64,000 bases of DNA. It comes from Planctomycetota bacterium. GTDB taxonomy: Bacteria > Planctomycetota > J058 > JAJDCP01. The notes under the pieces were generated by a model. The model was not told the DNA's origin, did not search any database, and was given only the letters and a program-made list of their open reading frames with translations. Made by a program: the position numbers and the translations under genes. This document shows, piece after piece, positions 60,697-64,000 of the stretch. Location: the NCBI GenBank assembly GCA_029260765.1, contig JAJDCP010000091.1, positions 62,001 to 126,000 on the forward strand, written 5' to 3'. Each line of letters opens with the position of its first letter. The stretch's first letter is position 1.

Positions 60697-61863
60697 TTGA
60701 CCCGCGTTGCCGTCAGCACATCATTTTTCGCTCGAGCGCTGCTCCGATGTTTCCTGGCAGCCGGGATGCTCGTCTGTGCTTCCTGCCAGACGGGCCCGCA
60801 GGAGTACTCCAGCGACCGGGTCCGTGAGCTCAGCCGGAGCCTGCGTGCAGGCAACCGCAATTGGTCTCTGCAGGCCTTGGAGCTTGTCGCCATGGGGCCG
60901 CCCGCGGCGCGTGAGCTCGGCACGCTGCTAGAGGTCAGGCCCGACCCCCTGCTGGACGTCGTCCGTGACCGCATCCTCGCTGAGAGCACAGTCATCGGAA
61001 GCTGGGGCCTGCGCCATGTGGTCGCGGCTGAGTCGGCGCTGGCGAGCCAACGTCCCCGTGACGCGTTCCGCGGGCTCTCGGCGTTGGCGTTGCTCGCCTC
61101 GGAGCAACAAGACAACTTCAGCCGGCGGCTGCGTAAAGAGGCACAAAGGCAATGGTTGCATCAAGTGATCGAGCTGCAGATCGACGTGCCTGCTGTCGTA
61201 GCCCTCGAGTCTCCGGTGACACTCACCGCGTCGATCGTCAACCGCAGTGCTGCTTCCGTGGAGATCGTCGTGCCACGGGAAGTTCCCATGGTCGGCTACC
61301 TCGAGCTCGAGACCTGGGTGATGCCGATCACAGGTTACTACCGGCGCGAGATGAGCCGCGAAGGCGTTGAAGCCGAGCCGTTCATCCTGGAGCCTGGAGC
61401 GGCGAACGTGGTGGAATTCGAACTGCTGCCGCCTGCAACCCTCGGTAAGTTGCCGTTTGCCCAACGATTCGACCTGCGCATGTCGTTGCGGCCCGCTTTT
61501 TTCAGGACTCCCGAGCACGAATTCTCGTGTTTCCTCGAGTCGAGCCCGCGGGTGATCTACCGCATCCCTGAAGCCGTGCTCGGTCTGGGCGAGGATCCTG
61601 TCGCCGCACTCGAGCAGAGCCTGATGTTGCTCGAACAGGTCGACCTTCCCGAAGAGCGCCTGCCCGATGTGCGCAGAGACGTGTTCTACGCAGGCTTTCT
61701 GAGCTATGCGGAACCCGAGCGGGCTCTTCCTCTCCTGCAGCAGAGCCTGTCCCGCATCAATCCGGGGGATTGGCCGGACGACGAAAAGATGTTGCGGGTG
61801 TTGATCGGCTTCTACCGTCAGCTGCCTCAGCTTCCCGACCGTGAGAGCTGCCTGCCGGAGTGA
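60697..61863 (+). CDS. Predicted lipoprotein, function unknown
   Basis: 388 aa from TTG 60697, with AAGGA 9 nt upstream. The N-terminus LTRVAVSTSFFARALLRCFLAAGMLVCASCQTG is a lipoprotein signal with lipobox CASC; the ATG at 60766 would leave too little signal sequence. The mature part has a helical section (about 35-160, ALELVAMGPPAARELGTLLE), a beta-rich section (about 165-285, with VIELQIDVPAVVALESPVTL and FELLPPATLG) and a helical end (ALEQSLMLLEQVDLPEERLPD, ALPLLQQSLSRI). No known family is recognised. It is convergent with the CAP-domain gene and separated from it by a strong hairpin. Confidence 0.65.
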   Translation: MTRVAVSTSFFARALLRCFLAAGMLVCASCQTGPQEYSSDRVRELSRSLRAGNRNWSLQALELVAMGPPAARELGTLLEVRPDPLLDVVRDRILAESTVIGSWGLRHVVAAESALASQRPRDAFRGLSALALLASEQQDNFSRRLRKEAQRQWLHQVIELQIDVPAVVALESPVTLTASIVNRSAASVEIVVPREVPMVGYLELETWVMPITGYYRREMSREGVEAEPFILEPGAANVVEFELLPPATLGKLPFAQRFDLRMSLRPAFFRTPEHEFSCFLESSPRVIYRIPEAVLGLGEDPVAALEQSLMLLEQVDLPEERLPDVRRDVFYAGFLSYAEPERALPLLQQSLSRINPGDWPDDEKMLRVLIGFYRQLPQLPDRESCLPE

Positions 61864-61894
61864 TCCAGGCAGGACTGTTGCGGAGCGAAAGAAA

Positions 61895-61923
61895 ACGGGG
61901 TGAGGCGCAAGGCCTCACCCCGT
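61895..61923 (-). terminator. Terminator hairpin between convergent genes
   Basis: ACGGGGTGAGGC-GCAAG-GCCTCACCCCGT is a perfect 12-bp stem with a 5-nt loop. Read leftward it is followed by TTTTCTTTC, so it is a good Rho-independent terminator for the CAP-domain gene, although the stop codon at 62017 is 93 bp away. It may also stop transcription from the left. Confidence 0.8.
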
Positions 61924-62016
61924 GGCAGATGACTGTGTTCAAACAGTCGTGGCGGAGACGGTGGAACAGCGAGGAACAGAGGAACAGTACCGAATCCACC
62001 GCGAGCTGTTCGAACC

Positions 62017-63804
62017 TCAGCGTTTGAGCACTGCCAGGGAACCGAAGTTCTGCGTCCAGTGCCGTCCATCTTTGCCTGCCCCCATGCAACGGTGCCCGGG
62101 ACCGAGGATATTGCGATGGTGGCCTGAGCTATTGTACCAGGCAATGTGCGTGGCCATCGGTGCCGCGCTGCCCAGCGAGATGTTCTCGGCCGCGCCGCCC
62201 GGATAGCCAGCCAGCCGGGCCCGGTCGGACGGTGAGCGCCGTTCTGGATTCGGGGACTCATGCGCGAAATATCCCAGTCCGGTCATCTCGGCGCTGTGGC
62301 CGCGAGCGCAGTCGGTCAAAGTCAGCGAGATCTCCACGGCCGGCCGCCCCATCATGACACGGTAGTCGTTGGTGATCCGCACCTGCTCGCGCTCTTCCAC
62401 GCTGGGGATCACCCCCTTCTCCGGCTCGGCGATTTCGAGCAGCGCGTCGTTGTAGGCCTCGACCCGGGCGTCGCTCATGCGCCGCACCAGATAGGCATAG
62501 TGAGGTTCGAGATTCTTCTGCAGCGCGTAGGACTCATCCATGTGTCCCCCGCGGTACCGGACCAGTGCTTGAACCGCAGGCGCAAGCTCCGCCAGCTCGT
62601 AGCTGACAACCCGTTCGAATCCGCTCAAGAATCCCTCGAAGTCGCTGATCAACACCCGACATTGTTTCAAGCTCGTCTGCAGCTCGAGGGCCTGCTCGGG
62701 GCTGACCGACAGGATGGCGGCGACATCGTGCTCGACCATCGCGTCGTAGACTTCCCAGATCTCGCGGACCTTGTCGACGTGTTCGTCGACCACCGGCTGC
62801 CCAACCTTGCCATGGTTCTCGTCCGGATAGACGCTGAGGTCGAAGATCACCCCCAGGGCTGCGTCGCGGGACGCAACCCATCTCTGGTAGTAGTCGCTGC
62901 GTTTCTCTTCCGCCTTGGCTTGTTGGAATTCGGGAATCAGGCCGCCAGCACGCTCTGTGAGCTTGTTGTACTGCTTTGCGCGCTTGGCGATGGCGGTCTC
63001 GAGTCCCGCGAGCAAGGGCTCGTAGACATTGGCTTCGACATAGGCGGCGAACATCGCCTCGAGCTCTTCCCCGGCTTCAAACTGGAAATCGATGAGCTCT
63101 TCGGGCAGCTGGAGCTGCTTGCACTTCCGTAGTTGGCGGAAGGCAGCGTTCTGTTGCTTGGCGTCTTCTGAAGCCAGGCCGTCGCGTAGCTCGGTGGCGA
63201 CCACTGCACCGATGTTCTGCAGTTTGATCAACGCGGCGGCGCGGGCAGACGCATCGAGTGTGTTGGCCTCTTTCAGCAGATCGAGGACGCGCCGGTTGGC
63301 GTTGGGAAAACGCGGGGCGGCAGCGACCCCTTCTGCGTCTGTCTCGAAGTCGAGCAGCCCACCGCGCAGGCGCTCGATCTCTACTGCTTTCTCTTCGGTC
63401 ACCCAGCCGTACTCGGACACGAAGGTATAGCCGAGCTTGAAGCGCGCCTTGCGGTTGTCGGGCTCGATCTCGAGGATCGCCTTGTACAGGTCGAGAGCAT
63501 CCTGCTCCAGGCCCAGCTGTTCGAGGAACTGGGCGAGGTCGACACGGCCATCGGTGTCAAAACGTCCCAACTCGGCGAGCCGCTGGCTGATCAGATCACT
63601 CGGACTGGCCACATTCTGCACGCGCAGAATCTCGGACCAGGCAAGCTCACGCTCACCGTACTTGGTCGTGACATAGAGAGTTTCGTCTGTCTCGTCGACG
63701 ACATCTCCCCAGACGATCGAGCCGTTTCGCAGATAGATCAGATCTGCCTGCAGTAGAGAGCTGCAGACGAACAACAGCAGGCTGGCTGTTTTAACACTGC
63801 ACAT
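62017..63804 (-). CDS. Exported CAP-domain (SCP/PR1-like) protein
   Basis: 595 aa from ATG 63804, with AGGAAA 6 nt upstream. An N-terminal signal (MCSVKTASLLLFVCSSLLQ), a short beta-domain (LIYLRNGSIVWGDVV...WSEILRVQ), a TPR-like helix pair (ALDLYKAILEIEPDNRKARFKLGYTF), a long helical middle (about 180-455) and a C-terminal CAP domain (about 465-590). The CAP motifs are visible: ARGHSAEMTGLGYFAHESPNPERRSP, AENISLG, HIAWYNSSGHHRNILGPGHRCMGAG. These carry the usual His/Glu cavity. CAP proteins are secreted and bind lipids or cleave cell-wall material in different lineages; here the role is unknown. Confidence 0.9.
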   Translation of the reverse strand: MCSVKTASLLLFVCSSLLQADLIYLRNGSIVWGDVVDETDETLYVTTKYGERELAWSEILRVQNVASPSDLISQRLAELGRFDTDGRVDLAQFLEQLGLEQDALDLYKAILEIEPDNRKARFKLGYTFVSEYGWVTEEKAVEIERLRGGLLDFETDAEGVAAAPRFPNANRRVLDLLKEANTLDASARAAALIKLQNIGAVVATELRDGLASEDAKQQNAAFRQLRKCKQLQLPEELIDFQFEAGEELEAMFAAYVEANVYEPLLAGLETAIAKRAKQYNKLTERAGGLIPEFQQAKAEEKRSDYYQRWVASRDAALGVIFDLSVYPDENHGKVGQPVVDEHVDKVREIWEVYDAMVEHDVAAILSVSPEQALELQTSLKQCRVLISDFEGFLSGFERVVSYELAELAPAVQALVRYRGGHMDESYALQKNLEPHYAYLVRRMSDARVEAYNDALLEIAEPEKGVIPSVEEREQVRITNDYRVMMGRPAVEISLTLTDCARGHSAEMTGLGYFAHESPNPERRSPSDRARLAGYPGGAAENISLGSAAPMATHIAWYNSSGHHRNILGPGHRCMGAGKDGRHWTQNFGSLAVLKR

Positions 63805-64000
63805 CAGGTTTCCTTTCCAAGCTCCAGGAACGCCACGAACTCGCAGCGACCAGATCTCCGTTCCGGAGTCTTTTGGACAGAGCAGATACCCCGGAATCGG
63901 CGTTTCGATACCTAACGCTAGTCTTTTGGTCCCAGGTCAGTGTCACGGTAGTGTAAGAAAGGAAAAAAACTGGCTTCCAGGTCTCCGGCGGCCAAAAGAG

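Overview
The window reads as chromosomal DNA of a high-G+C, diderm (outer-membrane-bearing) heterotrophic bacterium. The outer membrane is implied by the lipid A genes lpxD and lpxI and by several lipobox proteins. A DUF1501 secreted protein, Hanks-type kinase signalling, abundant TPR proteins and large repeat-rich surface proteins make a planctomycete-like lineage the best guess; a myxobacterium-like organism is the main alternative. There is no 16S gene or other taxonomic marker, so this is inference. I saw no tRNA, rRNA, CRISPR array, prophage or intact insertion sequence.

Layout. 1-2152: 3' end of an Hsp70-like gene followed by a J-domain-like partner without an HPD motif. 2308-8833: glycerol kinase, SpoU methyltransferase, membrane zinc protease, MATE transporter, then overlapping lpxD-lpxI. 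8870-13488: DUF445 protein with a small upstream gene, a MaoC-like protein, a small lipoprotein, and the mechanosensitive channels mscS and mscL. 13494-18407: an intact GGDEF/EAL protein translationally coupled to a degenerate EAL paralogue, plus three small genes, two of them coiled coils. 18408-26488: an intergenic hairpin element, a surface protein with a C-terminal sorting-like tail, moaC and small envelope or unknown proteins. 26488-31903: a large hybrid histidine kinase upstream of a TPR protein, divergent from a receiver-Ser/Thr kinase fusion. 32078-40580: a duplicated-domain protein of unknown function, a DUF1501-GNAT pair, a four-helix-bundle protein, a secreted hydrolase and a transglutaminase/TPR/EF-hand protein. 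40663-46109: the 2-oxoglutarate dehydrogenase operon sucA-sucB-lpd. 46546-50150: a truncated transposase-like gene, a 7Fe ferredoxin, a catalytically dead alpha/beta hydrolase, a second copy of the hairpin element and an unknown gene. 50178-55084: a MITE-like palindrome and a 1551-residue lipoprotein. 55533-64000: a lipoprotein, an NtrC-type regulator facing a histidine kinase that lacks its phosphoacceptor His, a thiolase, a STAS protein, a lipoprotein and a CAP-domain protein.

The most unusual material is non-coding or degenerate. Two related hairpin elements (about 18441-18655 and 48903-49086) lie in the two longest spacers between convergent genes, while most other convergent pairs are separated by 0-36 bp. 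A 160-bp palindrome at 50178-50339 looks like a miniature transposon. Several signalling or enzyme paralogues have lost catalytic residues but keep full-length frames: EAL, histidine kinase, receiver and alpha/beta hydrolase. Non-ATG starts with good Shine-Dalgarno sequences are common, and I moved many starts to fit them.
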